From Linnemannia elongata (taxonomy: Eukaryota; Mortierellomycota; Mortierellomycetes; Mortierellales; Mortierellaceae): a stretch of DNA of 64,000 nt. Below, piece by piece: positions 51,303 through 62,003 of this stretch (position 1 is its first letter; every line of letters starts with the position of its first letter). The DNA lies in the NCBI GenBank assembly GCA_036320915.1, contig JAXBDG010000007.1, positions 1,054,001-1,118,000 of the forward strand, read 5' to 3'. The position numbers and the translations under genes are program-made. The notes below the pieces were generated by a model that had not been told where the DNA came from, made no database searches, and worked only from the letters and a program-made list of their open reading frames with translations.

Positions 51303-53629
51303 TGTGGATGGGAGTGAAGGAATGGAGAGAAAGATGAAGGGAGTGGAGGAGGTGTGAGAAAGGAGAGAAGGGAATGAGAAGAGACGAGAAAAGAGAAGAA
51401 AGGAAAAGGTGATGAGGATGGGGGGATGAGGAGTGTTGGAGAAGAAGGAAGGAAGGATGGAGAAGCGAAGGGTACAAAAAGAAGGCAAGAAAAGTGGAAG
51501 AGAAAGAAAGTATGAAAGTGAAGGAAATTATGTTAACCAGGACGGGGAACGAATTAAGAAAGACGAAATGAAAAGTGGAGAGCACAAACAACAAATGAAA
51601 TGGAATGAAGGTTTGATGCCATGGATCTCTATTGTGTGTTGCCAGCCGTGTGTGTTGTGACCTGGGAGCGCACATTGCACACACACACACTGTCAAAAGA
51701 GTTCTTGCTTCCTTCAATTGTTACACACCATGCTTCAAATCTACTTGTCCGCATTGTTACCTTGGCTATGTTCAAGCCCAAGGCGAAGCTGATCAAGCTA
51801 CTCGGCCACAAATCAATAGATTGACGCGTTATGGACCTGCCGCGTTCACCGGATCATCGTCCCTGAACTGACCAACAAGATATCCCCGTCGGGCGAGTGC
51901 CTTAGGTTCAAAAAAAAGAAAGGAATACTATAGCCGTTGTAGCCATTCTGCATCGTCGTTCAGTGAGGGTCAAGAGACCGCGTGTGTCTGAGGCACACAC
52001 AAGGCTGCAGTGCCAGAGGACTACCGTAGAAACCAACACTTCGACGTCCCGTTTATCCATACTCCTTTCTACATCCAATTAGGGTGCTTTTCTTCTTTAT
52101 CCAAACAGCGTGGAAAAAGAATGAAAAGCCCAGAGTTAACTGGTGAATTGCTGGCATGTGGAATGTAAGCACCGCCCACTCCTAAAACTCAAAGGTAATA
52201 AAACGCACTTCAAACTGCAGGTACGGGTTACGGTACACATTTTACCATGCCTTGTTTGCCACTCAAGATTGCTTATTTAGAATGAAACCCCTGTGGCAAA
52301 GAGGAAAGAGCTTCCTCAGCATTTCCTTAGGATGTCCTCTAACTGTTTTGTCCAATATGCATGCTGCCGTTAGTAATAATAATGAGAATGAAACGCAAGG
52401 CAGCTAAGTTCGGTTTTGCTTGCTACCCTAAGCAAAACACTGTTGGGCTGTTGTTTGATAGCGACGAATGGACAGGAGGGATTAGGGATTGGCGCCTAAA
52501 AATGGTCCTCAACTTTGCCAATACTGGATTTATACCCAACCTATCGTGGCAGATTGACGTGAAAAAAGGCAAGCCAAAAAAGGGGTTGATTAGGTATAAG
52601 TTATTGCGGTTCGTTTCGCTTTGGCTTTTCAATCGATGCTTAAACAAGAGTCCAGCCCCGCGGACTCGCATCGTTGTTGGTCACAGCCTGCTTCGTGAAA
52701 GATCAACGCCTCAATGCTCAAAAAGGCGAAAGACACAAAGCAGTGGACTCTTATTTCCTCTTCTTGCTCTTCTTGTTCATCCAATCCATATCCGTCTATC
52801 CATAAGTCCTCCTTTTTCTTTCTTTGTTTATTTTTTATTTAATAGGTCGCTAAAAGTGTTTTCATTGCTCGATCAATTGGTCAAAAGTGGGATTGTTCTT
52901 TCTCGATATGCTTATGGCTTTGCTCGTACTTTTTTCACTCACCGTTTCCGCTTGACGAAAGCCGTTCGTTCCGTCAAGTAGCCGGGTAGGATTCCCTATA
53001 GACACAGGAGTTTTCATCTTCTTGATATCCTGCTCCTTTCTTCTTCTCTTTGTCACCCTTCTCACGAGAACTGAGATGAGTAGACGATGGACCAGAAAAT
53101 GCGAACTAACCGCTTGTTCCTGTTGCTGCTAATCCTGCTAAGAGAGAAAGTGAGCAACGAAACAATGAAAAAATGGAAAGGAGGGGAATCCAAAAGCCCA
53201 GAATCGCAAGGAGAGTGAGTTTGGGCAGGTGGACAAGACTGGCCATTTCAACTTCAGCGGGCTGTACTTCTTTTCTTCCCAGAGCGGGAAGAAACATGCG
53301 CCGGAAAGAGGTAGCGAAGTGACAACTCTGTCTCCATAAATACTCCTCGTTTGGTATGGCCACATCCTTCATCCCTCCTTTTTTTTGCTGTCGTCTATTC
53401 CCTCTCTTTCTCTTTTTCCTCGTCCTCTTTTTCCTCTTCCTCCTCTTCTTTACCCCTTCTCTGTCTCTCTTTCTCACCCTACACTCCTCACTCGACTTCC
53501 TCTCCGCCGGTACCCTCGACAATACCCTCTCTCATCATCGTTACCTGCCCTCCCTTCCTCCAAGGAACTCATTCCATCACCCTTCCTCATACTCTACTTC
53601 TCAACAACAGCAACTGGAGGAATATAATA
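51303..53629. other. Divergent intergenic region, septin / TMEM184
   Basis: 2.3 kb. The first ~330 bp are purine-rich on the plus strand, i.e. a CT-rich septin leader. The last ~250 bp are a CT-rich TMEM184 leader ending in CAACAACAGCAACTGGAGG. Between them is near-random sequence with one ATG-initiated ORF of 206 codons (52361-52981, plus strand). It has no recognisable domain, and composition alone could allow it. I see no transposon hallmark and no tRNA. Confidence 0.45.
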
Positions 53630-54637
53630 ATGGCTGTCTGCCCTGATATCGACAGCGAACTGACAGATCCTGGTCAGTTCTTTGACGGACATAGCATCGT
53701 CTGGAAGCGTAAGTTTCTCTCTCACTCTCCAGGCTGTCCTGCTGCCCTGTCTCATTTGGGAGCACCAACCACACCCTCACTTTGCCCTGTTTGGGAGGTG
53801 TCACAGGCACAAGGCACAATATGCCATTCATTCAAGATAGACAATACGACTCACTGTTACATCTGCTCCAACCCAATAGGCCATTATATCGGATGGGGAT
53901 TGTGTGCACTCTTTGCCCTCATCGCCACCGTCCTCTCCTTCAGACTTTTGTACAAACATGCTAAAAACTATACCAAGGTACACAGCAACTAAATGGCCTT
54001 CTTCAATTGCTCAAAGCACCAACTTCAATTTACGCAATATACTTCGTCTCCTTTTGCTTGATGCTAACGAAACCGCCATTTCCTTGCAATATTTATGGAC
54101 CTATCGTCGACCGACTTAGCCTGCTGAGCAACGCCAGATTATGAGAATCCTGCTCATGATCCCTATCTACGCCATCATTTCTGCACTCTCCTACCGTTTC
54201 TACAAGGAGGCCATCTACTACGAGACCATCCGCGACTGTTACGAGGCATTCGTCATCCACTCCTTCTTCATGCTCCTCCTGACCTACCTCGGCGACGACA
54301 ACGAGACCCGTCGCGCCAAAATCACCGGCCCCGAGCGTCAAAAGCTCATGTTCCCCCTAAACTGCTTCTATTACAACCCTTCAAGCGATATGTTCTTGCA
54401 CTACATGAAGTATGGTATCCTCCAGTACGTCGTCGTCAAGCCCATTACCACTATTGCGGCCGTCGTTCTCCAGTACAAGGACATTTACTGTACCACCAGC
54501 TACAGCTTTGCCTTTGGGCGCGTCTATATCACCATCATCAACTTTGCCTCTGTCACCGTCGCCATGTACTGCCTCGTTTTGCTCTACATGAACATCAAGA
54601 CCGAAATCGCCGATCGCAGTATGTATTCGCTCTTTGC

Positions 54638-54685
<48 letters not shown>

Positions 54686-55709
54686 GTGCGTGAGTATGTT
54701 TTTTTGCAAGCAGTTGAAATTAGGCATGACGCTCTTACTTACATTTACCTTCTTTATGAACGTTTATAATAGAACCATTCTTGAAGTTCCTCTGCGTCAA
54801 GTTGGTTATTTTCTTTGTCTTCTGGCAATATTGCTTGTTGAGTTTGCTAGGCACACTTCGTAAGCACTTCGGGATTGAAGTCGGCATTTTCATTCGTTCT
54901 TTTTACGGGTCTATCCTACCTGCGGATCAAGCTGGACACTAATCGATGATTCCCTCGATGTTCATTATTTAGACGTCTTTAAGGAGACAGAGTACTGGTC
55001 TGTGGAGAACATTGAGCTCGGCATTTCTGCGCTCTTAGTCTGCTTTGAGATGGTGATCTTTGCGATCCTGCATATGTATTCGTTCTCTTATGTCGAGTAT
55101 GTGGTCGAGGGCGTCTCAACTCCTGTCCGCAAGTCTCTTCGGGATGGGTTCAACCCTGTTGACCTATTCCGCGAAGTTGGCTGGGCATTCCAGGACATTT
55201 ATTTGCTCATTCGTGGACGACCTCTGCCCACACGTGAAGGCCACCTCAGCGGAACGCTCAAGCGCGCCAACACCCGTCGTCAAAAGAACCGCCTGTTCTT
55301 CAAGAGCCGCAAGGGTTCTTCGCCCGACTCTGTGGATCCTTCGATGATGGCGGTTGACGAGTCTACATTGGAGGCTGGCGGAAAGTTCCTCCCTGCGACA
55401 CCTCAAGATACCGCTGTTCAGGCCCCTTTACTGAGTCATGTCGATGGTAGGAATCCTTATCCTTTTGCCTCTCCTGGTATGGGTCATGAATCCTACGAAA
55501 TGTCGGCCACTGGTCGCCGTTCGGACAACAACAACTACGGCCAGAACCCTAACTCTAGTCTTTCACACCCACAACCACCAGAACAAAGACAGCAACAGCA
55601 ACAGCAGCAGATTCAGATGCAACAACTCCAGCAACAACAGCACCAGCAGATGTTGCAACAACAGCAACAGCAGCAATACGCTTCAAGGCCTGCCGACTAT
55701 CAGTATTAA
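53630..55709 (+). CDS. TMEM184 / OST-alpha family multi-pass membrane protein
   Basis: Five exons: 53630-53708, 53880-53977, 54120-54618, 54773-54859, 54973-55709; 499 aa. About seven hydrophobic segments are visible, starting with YIGWGLCALFALIATVLSF. Family hallmarks are RQIMRILLMIPIYAI, YYETIRDCYEAFVIHSFF, FLKFLCVKLVIFFVFWQ (formed by the exon 3/4 join) and TEYWSVENIELGISALLVC. The family (DUF300, organic solute transporter alpha / TMEM184) has conserved fungal members of poorly defined function in endomembranes. The last ~150 residues are cytosolic-looking. They are basic at first (RRQKNRLFFKSRKG) and end in a long Gln-rich tract (55587-55680). Intron 3 begins GTATGT and carries a TG microsatellite (54639-54673). 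Confidence 0.92.
54639..54673. repeat. TG microsatellite in TMEM184 intron 3
   Basis: About 17 TG units starting 20 nt after the intron 3 donor, followed by degenerate TATG units. Length variation here would change intron length but not the protein. Confidence 0.85.
55587..55680 (+). repeat. CAG/CAA glutamine-coding repeat
   Basis: An imperfect CAA/CAG tract coding for the Gln-rich C-terminus of the TMEM184 protein. It lies in frame, so slippage would alter tail length only. Confidence 0.85.
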
Positions 55710-55831
55710 GATTCTCCTTCTCCCATCAAAGTCTTGAATCTCATCAAAACAACCATTTACCCTACTTCATATTCAACCTATTCGCTGCTCGCATTTAAAT
55801 ATATACATCCTTATTATCTTTAAAAACATTT

Positions 55832-58800
55832 CTATGACAATTCGAATCCTGTGTTGGATGTGATCGCATAACGCAACTTTTCCTTCAGAACCGACTTTGA
55901 GCTAAAGGGTGGCAACTTTAGCAAGTTGAAACATGTCGAACTATTTATATAATTAAAAAAAGAAATAAGAAGAGGGTAGGAAGAAGTTAGAGCCGGCCAG
56001 AGGAAAAAGTTTACGCGTTTTTCTCCTTTCAAAACTGAGAGATTTTTTTTGTTACCTAGTTGGCAGACGCGCCTTCTTGCCAGAACTTTCACTGGACCCA
56101 GCACCTCCAAGGACGCCACCAAAGAAGGACTTGACAACTCCCATTGCTGCTGGGGTTTCGTCTCCAGGTAGCATGGGTCTCGGTGTAGGTCGTTGCGGGG
56201 GTGGCGACGAAACTGAAGACAGCGCTGATGCCGAGGAAGATGTTGACATGGTTGACGATCTGCTAGAGCTGGAGTTGTTGTTACCTCCAAAGGCAGATCG
56301 TAACCTTGAGCCGAACCCATTACCACTACTTCCGCCGATACTGGATCCCGTTGTAGCGCTTCGTTGGTGTCGACCCGAGTCGCTTGAGTTGGTGTCAGCG
56401 GTAGGAGCGCCGCTTCCGAACTGACGTGGGGCGGGTGCAGGTGTAGAGTCGTAGTTCAAGTCAGTGGTCGTAGGACTTACGACCAGTCGGATCGAGAATG
56501 GGGGGTGCAAGTGCTTGAACCCTCCCAAAGGCGGCTGTTGTTACAACCAGGCACAAAATAAATATAAAAAAAAAACGAAAGTAAGAAAATGAAAGATGGC
56601 GGTGAGACAAGCCGTGGGATAAACCCTTTCTCCGAGATGCTTTGGGCGTAAGCTCTTATTACTTTACCTTGGAGCAGCTGGTGACGAATTTTAGGAACGC
56701 CCGCTTTTCTTCAGAGTCGAATTCGTTCAGGACCGCCCATAGGTTTCGAATGACGGGATGTTGGTCAAAGTATCCGTTCTGATATTCTGTGTACGAGCGG
56801 AGATCTTGCACGTCTATCAATATTGAAAGAAACGACAACGTTAGTTCAATAAGTAAACACCTGAAAAACTCAGGACATTTTGAAGAGAGAACGGCCAACA
56901 TACCAAAGTCAACGTCGTCCCCTGCCATGACGCGGTGCAGCTCCTGCGGAGAAAAGATGGAGATCCACGGCAATGGGATGACAGACCTGAATCCTTCAAT
57001 AAATGCTCGAGACTGGTCCTGGATCTGCTTGTTCAGACGGTAGTCCGAGACCTGGAAGATATAATTGATCCTGTTATCCTTGGTCACCTCAATGTCCCTC
57101 CCACCCCTCATCAACTCGATTGTCCGGTGGGTCCCAAATATATCCTCGTCCAGCGAGAAGGTCAATCCGAGATCCTCCACATCACCCTCATACTTTTTCA
57201 GGAACATCAAATTCCGGAAGACTTGCTCATCAAACGATCGCATCTCGTCCAGGAAAACCGTCCGTCCCAAAATCTTGCTCAAGAAAAAGTTTGCAAACTT
57301 GACCTCGATCAGCAGACCCTCATACATGGCTTTCCCCAACATCTTGCCAAAAAGACGGAAGAGCTCCAGTCCGTTGTGAGGGTGCGTGTACTGTGAGGTC
57401 GGGGACGGATACATCATGTTCATCGATTCGGTCGTGGTGGTGAACAAGTTCAGGTTGGGTGAGAATCCAGCCTCGAGAAAGCTCTCCATGAACTCCTTGA
57501 AGGGCCCACCCTGATCGATTCCGGCCTCTGCAACCCCCACCTCGTTCGTAAACTTGACCCTGATCGTGTTCTTCCATCCGTTGGCCGACAACTGACCCAG
57601 GCTCTGGTAACCATCCTCAAGAATATACCCTCGCCGAACCTTCACCATGATTGACTGATGAAGGTCAGGACGCACAAGCGCCAAACTCTGAGCTCGCTGC
57701 GCCCGCTCCTCCTTGATAAACTCTCTAAAAATTTCCAACCGCGCGCTGAAGGGGATGACATGTGGCATGGTCTCAAGGATCTGAAGCGCCGCCCTATCCT
57801 TCTGGCAGACCTTGATGATGAACTCCTTGGGTGTTGCATACTGGGGCGGCGATTTGGACGATGAGAAAAGCGAGAAGCCACCAGCGCTCTTTTTGGGTCC
57901 TGTATTGCTCGTCCCATTGCTCTTTGACTTGTTGCTGGTTGAGAGGGTGAGTGCGGCCAAGAGCTGCAAGGGTGACTGAAAAACACTCTTGGTAGGATGC
58001 ATCAACAGCCAGTGGTTGGGAGGACAAAACGCGCGTCGACAGTCTCGTTCGTAGAGTTGCATGAGAACCTGGCGCGCGTGGTAAAAGATTGGAGGAAGCG
58101 CTGCGAGAGTTGTCGTTGTTGTTGAAGTTGTTTCGGTTGAAGCCCTTGGGTCTGTCTCCATCTTGGCGTCCACCTGTTGGCTCAACACCGCAAAGCAGAA
58201 CTGGTTCAGAAATCCAGACATGAAGACTAACTCCGAGAGACTCCAGTACTTTTGTTGCTCGTACATATCGTCGTCATCAAGTGTACTACAACAAAGGATC
58301 CCAAGCGGTATGTTGAGTGTTATGTTTTATCCACATAACCAAAGAAGCCGAGTTGTCACACGAATAAAGAAATGAAACTTACATGAGAAAGCGAGCACTG
58401 CACTCGCAAAAGACTTGCAGGATAGCAATTAAAGGCTCTTGCTCCAGACCATGACGGCTGAACCCAGACGCGGCTTCTAGGTAGATGTGCATCTCACCCT
58501 TGGGCCCGAGTGTGTTCATGAACCTCCAGAGTTGTGTCAGGAATGACGGCAAGTACATCAGTGTCACCAATATTTTGGTCCGCTGCGACTCGAAGGAGCG
58601 CATGAGCGTCATGTACAGTTGACACGCCTGTTGGACCTCGATCGCGAGTAAGGCTCCCTGGGGATCGGACGTAATGCTCTTGGTGTGGGATCCTGATTTG
58701 AAGTCATTTAGGGACGATACTCGAATATGATGGCTTGCAGGAGTCGCCATGGCGCCTGATGAATGTAGCTCTGTGTCTCCTGTTTTTGAGCCCTTGGTTG

Positions 58801-60436
58801 CAGTATCTGTCGAAGATGACGGAGAGCTGGCTGCAGGAAGCGAAAGGTTCAACAATCCATGGAAAGCCTCCAGTGCAAAGTCTCGACTCCAAAGATACTC
58901 GAGCTGCGAAAACAAGTGTTTGACTTGTGCGGTCGACAGTTGCTGGTCCTTCTGCGAAAGATTGGTCCATGAAAAGATGGGGTGGTACTGTCGAAACTCA
59001 GTCGTCTGTGTTCCCGACACGTATTTCCCGCAGTGCGACAGCAAGACAACAATCACTTCGACTAGCTTGTTCTTGAGTGCCGTGTTGTTTGAGGTCGAGT
59101 TCTTGGCGATGTGGATCCTGTAAAGCTGCGTAAGGTTTCCAAGTAGGTACAGTGCTTCGTTGAGGCTCATGGAAGAGAGGATGTATTGTCGGTGGCGAAG
59201 GTCCAAGATCACATCAAGTGCCTCGCCCAGGAGGTGACTCTGTAGGGTCAACTGCCGACAGAGGTCGTCAAGACACTCCACAAACAGGGCGATAGTGAGG
59301 ATGCGGCAGGTGATTCCAACAACCGTCGAATCATCGCTGTGCATGCTGATGAGGTCGTCCTTCTGCTGTCGGCCCGGAGCCTTACCGGCAGCTTTCTCTG
59401 TCATCTCCTTATCAACAGACTGCAAAAGGAAGCAGCACCTCCAAATGGCCGTGATCCAAAGACTTAGTGCCTTCTGTGTCGTCGCCTCAGCTGGAGTAAT
59501 GGAGGTCTTCTTCGCCCTGTCCTGCAGCTGTATCAGGGCCTCGGACCGGAGTTGGATTCCTGTCCTGATATCCTTGTAGAATCGGCCACTGTCGAGGGTT
59601 TTGACAATGAGAGCTGCTCCTCGGTCTTGCATCTGTGTCCTAATAACCGCCGCAACCGTCTCTGGCAACTTGTAGGTGTTGACATCCACGTAGGCCATTA
59701 GGAATCGAAGCTCGGCTCCGGAGAGATACAGTTCCTGAGCTGGAGGTTTTGAAGTGGCGCTGGTGGGTGAGGACACTTGGCTCTTCGAGGTTGACTTGAG
59801 AGGTGTGAGGCGTTTCGTTGGGGCATTGGAGTCGATCTGATTGCCAGTAATGGTTGCGATGCACAGTCGTAAAAAGCGCAAGAGGGTCGCAGAGGCAAGG
59901 TCGGCATACCGAGAATGAAGCAAGATCATCTGGAACGGGACCTGCATCATCGACCTTCGCTGCTGCTCGTCGGGCTGAGTCACCGAGCCTCCTGCATCTG
60001 GGCTGGCTGACGAGACCTGCGTCGAAGATACAGAGACATCCTCCTTTCTCATAAAAGTGCATTCTTCCAGAGCGATAGTGGTCTTGGACAGAAGCAGCTT
60101 GCAAAGGCTTGCCAGTCGCCGGCTGTCCATGGGACACTCGATCGTATCATGGAACCGCAGCAACAAGTATACCAACTTCAAGTTGCGGACGAGGCCCAGC
60201 GCAGGTGTTGCGGGTAATTGTGTTGTCAATGCATCCCAGTCGGCTCGTTGTTTGTCTTTGACGATGCGTCTAGCGTGTTGTCTGACCAAGAACTTTTGTA
60301 TCCGTCGAGCAGCGCTGTCAAGACGCGCATTCTCCTGCTCGACTTTTTTCTGTCCGCTGCGAGCTTCTCGGTCTGCTCTTGCTTGGGCGAGGAGTGCAGC
60401 CTTCTTGTCGACGCCTCCAGGACGGGCAGGAAACAT
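55832..60436 (-). CDS. HUL5: HECT E3 ubiquitin ligase, UBE3C/Hul5 type
   Basis: Five exons: 60436-58383, 58285-56904, 56813-56668, 56534-56056, 55940-55832; 1,389 aa (human UBE3C 1,083). An IQ-like motif lies near the N-terminus ([15 protein letters not shown]), as in UBE3C. The HECT domain includes [69 protein letters not shown], and in the C-lobe [15 protein letters not shown] with catalytic Cys1357, ending NTGFELS. UBE3C/Hul5 extends ubiquitin chains on stalled or misfolded proteasome substrates. Intron 56814-56903 is 90 nt and stop-free in frame. A ~137-residue Ser/Gly/Asn-rich segment sits between PPFSIRLV and RLPTSST, where human UBE3C has a loop of about ten. It is bounded by GTAAGT and AAG, so it may be an exitron (see findings). 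Confidence 0.94.
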
Positions 60437-60859
60437 AGCGGCGGTTAAGGAGCGGAAGAGGGGATGAAAAGGTGATATGGGGCGTTGGAGTGTTTCTTGA
60501 AAAAAAAAAATGTGAGGGTCCAGCGAACAAGGGGAGTTTATGAACATAAACGGTGGAGACGAAGGTATGGCAAGAAGGAATGCGGGATGAATTTGCGAGG
60601 GTGATGAATGGCAAAGGCGAAGAAAGGAAGGAGTGACATTGAGAAAGAAGGAGAATACCCCATGGGTGCCCAGCCAGTCCCCTGTGCAAGGGGTTCCCAT
60701 GCACGGGGCGCACTTTGTCCATCAAACGTCACGTGCTGGATACCCACTTTTCTGCTGAACGTCGTCTTCTCCCAGCTCTTGTGGTCGTTCCTGAATTTTT
60801 CTCTTTACCATTCAACTGCTTCTCTCTTAGCCAGGCAGCATTCAATCGTCGTTTTCGCC
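60437..60859. promoter_or_regulatory. Bidirectional promoter, HECT ligase / DUF1749 hydrolase
   Basis: 423 bp between divergent ATGs. The frame upstream of the HECT ATG is open on the minus strand for 88 codons, but the translation looks like leader sequence rather than protein. ATGCACGGGGCGCACTTTG and TCACGTGCTGG (a CACGTG E-box at 60730) lie mid-spacer. A pyrimidine-rich leader precedes the hydrolase ATG. Confidence 0.45.
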
Positions 60860-61964
60860 ATGCAACTCTCAGGAACCCTGTCAACCTACAACCCCCAAAC
60901 ACGCCTGACAATGTTCGAGTCTGGACCCCAAAACTCCCAGGGTTCAGTCGTTTTTGTCGGAGGACTTATGGACGGATACAATGCCTTGCCATACCTCCCC
61001 CTCCTGGGAAAGTACCTCGAGGAACAGCTCGGTTTCTCACTCATCCAAGTCATGCTCACGAGCAGTCATATGGGCTATGGCATTTCGTCTTTGCAAGAGG
61101 ATGTTCGGGAATTGGATATCCTGTTTACATTCTTGAGAGAAGAAAGGGCAAAGACGCGGTTGTTCTTTATCGGTCATTCGACAGGATGTCAGGACGCGAT
61201 CTCGTTTGCGAGCCATGGACGGAATCGCGCTGCTCTTCAGGGGATGGTGCTTCAAGGACCTGTGTCAGATAGGGAGTTTATGGTGTCCTCTCTTGATGAG
61301 ATGTATGGCAAATACGTGCGGCTGGCTCAGAGGATGATTAATGATGGCAAGGTAGCGATGACGCACTCTTGCGTTAATTAGGCGGATTGCTCTATAACCC
61401 ATATGCTGTTTAGTAGACGCTAATTCATCCGTGTCTCTGTAACTGTTCTTAACCAGGGTCAGGAACTCATGGTCAGAGAGGTAGACATAGCGCCTGTCAC
61501 CGCTTACCGTTTCAACTCACTGGCCTCAATAGGGTAATTAAATGACCTGTCGCAATGATCGCGACTCTCCTCCTGACCTCGGTGACCAGACAAAATAACC
61601 CAGGCCTTTTTACCATTATGTTCAATCTAGGGGAGATGACGACATGTTTAGCTCAGATATCCCATTCAAATCCATGCAGGCGCTCTTTGGACAGGTCAAA
61701 ACGCCGTTGATCATGGTGCACTCTGGCAAGGACGAATACATCCCAGCACACATCAACAAGGAAAATCTCATTTCGAAGCTGGCCAATGCCTCGCCATCAT
61801 CTCTGGGTGCAGTTGTTCTGCCAGATGCGGACCATGCGATCTCAGACTTGGCTTCACAGACGATATTCTGTGACACTGTGGTTCAATTCATTCGGAAAGT
61901 CCTGTATAATTTGGAGCAAGAGGAGAAGGCACAGGAACAGGCACTTGGAGGATTATCACTGTAG
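60860..61964 (+). CDS. DUF1749 (UPF0613) alpha/beta hydrolase
   Basis: Three exons: 60860-61351, 61457-61533, 61631-61964; 300 aa, typical for the family. The nucleophile elbow is GHSTGCQD (Ser near residue 109). The likely acid is in HSGKDEYIP and the likely His in PDADHAISD, giving a complete triad. VVFVGGLMDGY, MLTSSHMGYGISSLQEDV and YRFNSLASIGGDDDMFSSD are family blocks; the last crosses exons 2 and 3. The family includes the Aspergillus siderophore esterase SidJ, which hydrolyses fusarinine-type siderophores, but many members are uncharacterised, so the substrate here is open. There is no signal peptide, suggesting a cytosolic enzyme. The start lies in TCGCCATGC. Its ATTAAA signal (61980) is only ~20 bp from the TSR3 stop, so the two 3' ends overlap. 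Confidence 0.92.
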
Positions 61965-61979
61965 ATTTTTGTACATTGT

Positions 61980-61985
61980 ATTAAA
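61980..61985 (+). terminator. ATTAAA poly(A) signal of DUF1749 gene
   Basis: ATTAAA 16 nt after the stop codon and ~20 nt before the convergent TSR3 stop at 62004. Only 39 bp separate the two coding regions. Confidence 0.5.
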
Positions 61986-62003
61986 AGATTCCTATGTGAT
62001 AGT

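Noticed and set aside
51981..52000. Short GTGTGT...ACACAC inverted repeat
   Set aside because: Six-base arms of simple dinucleotide sequence; too weak for a structured RNA or terminator.
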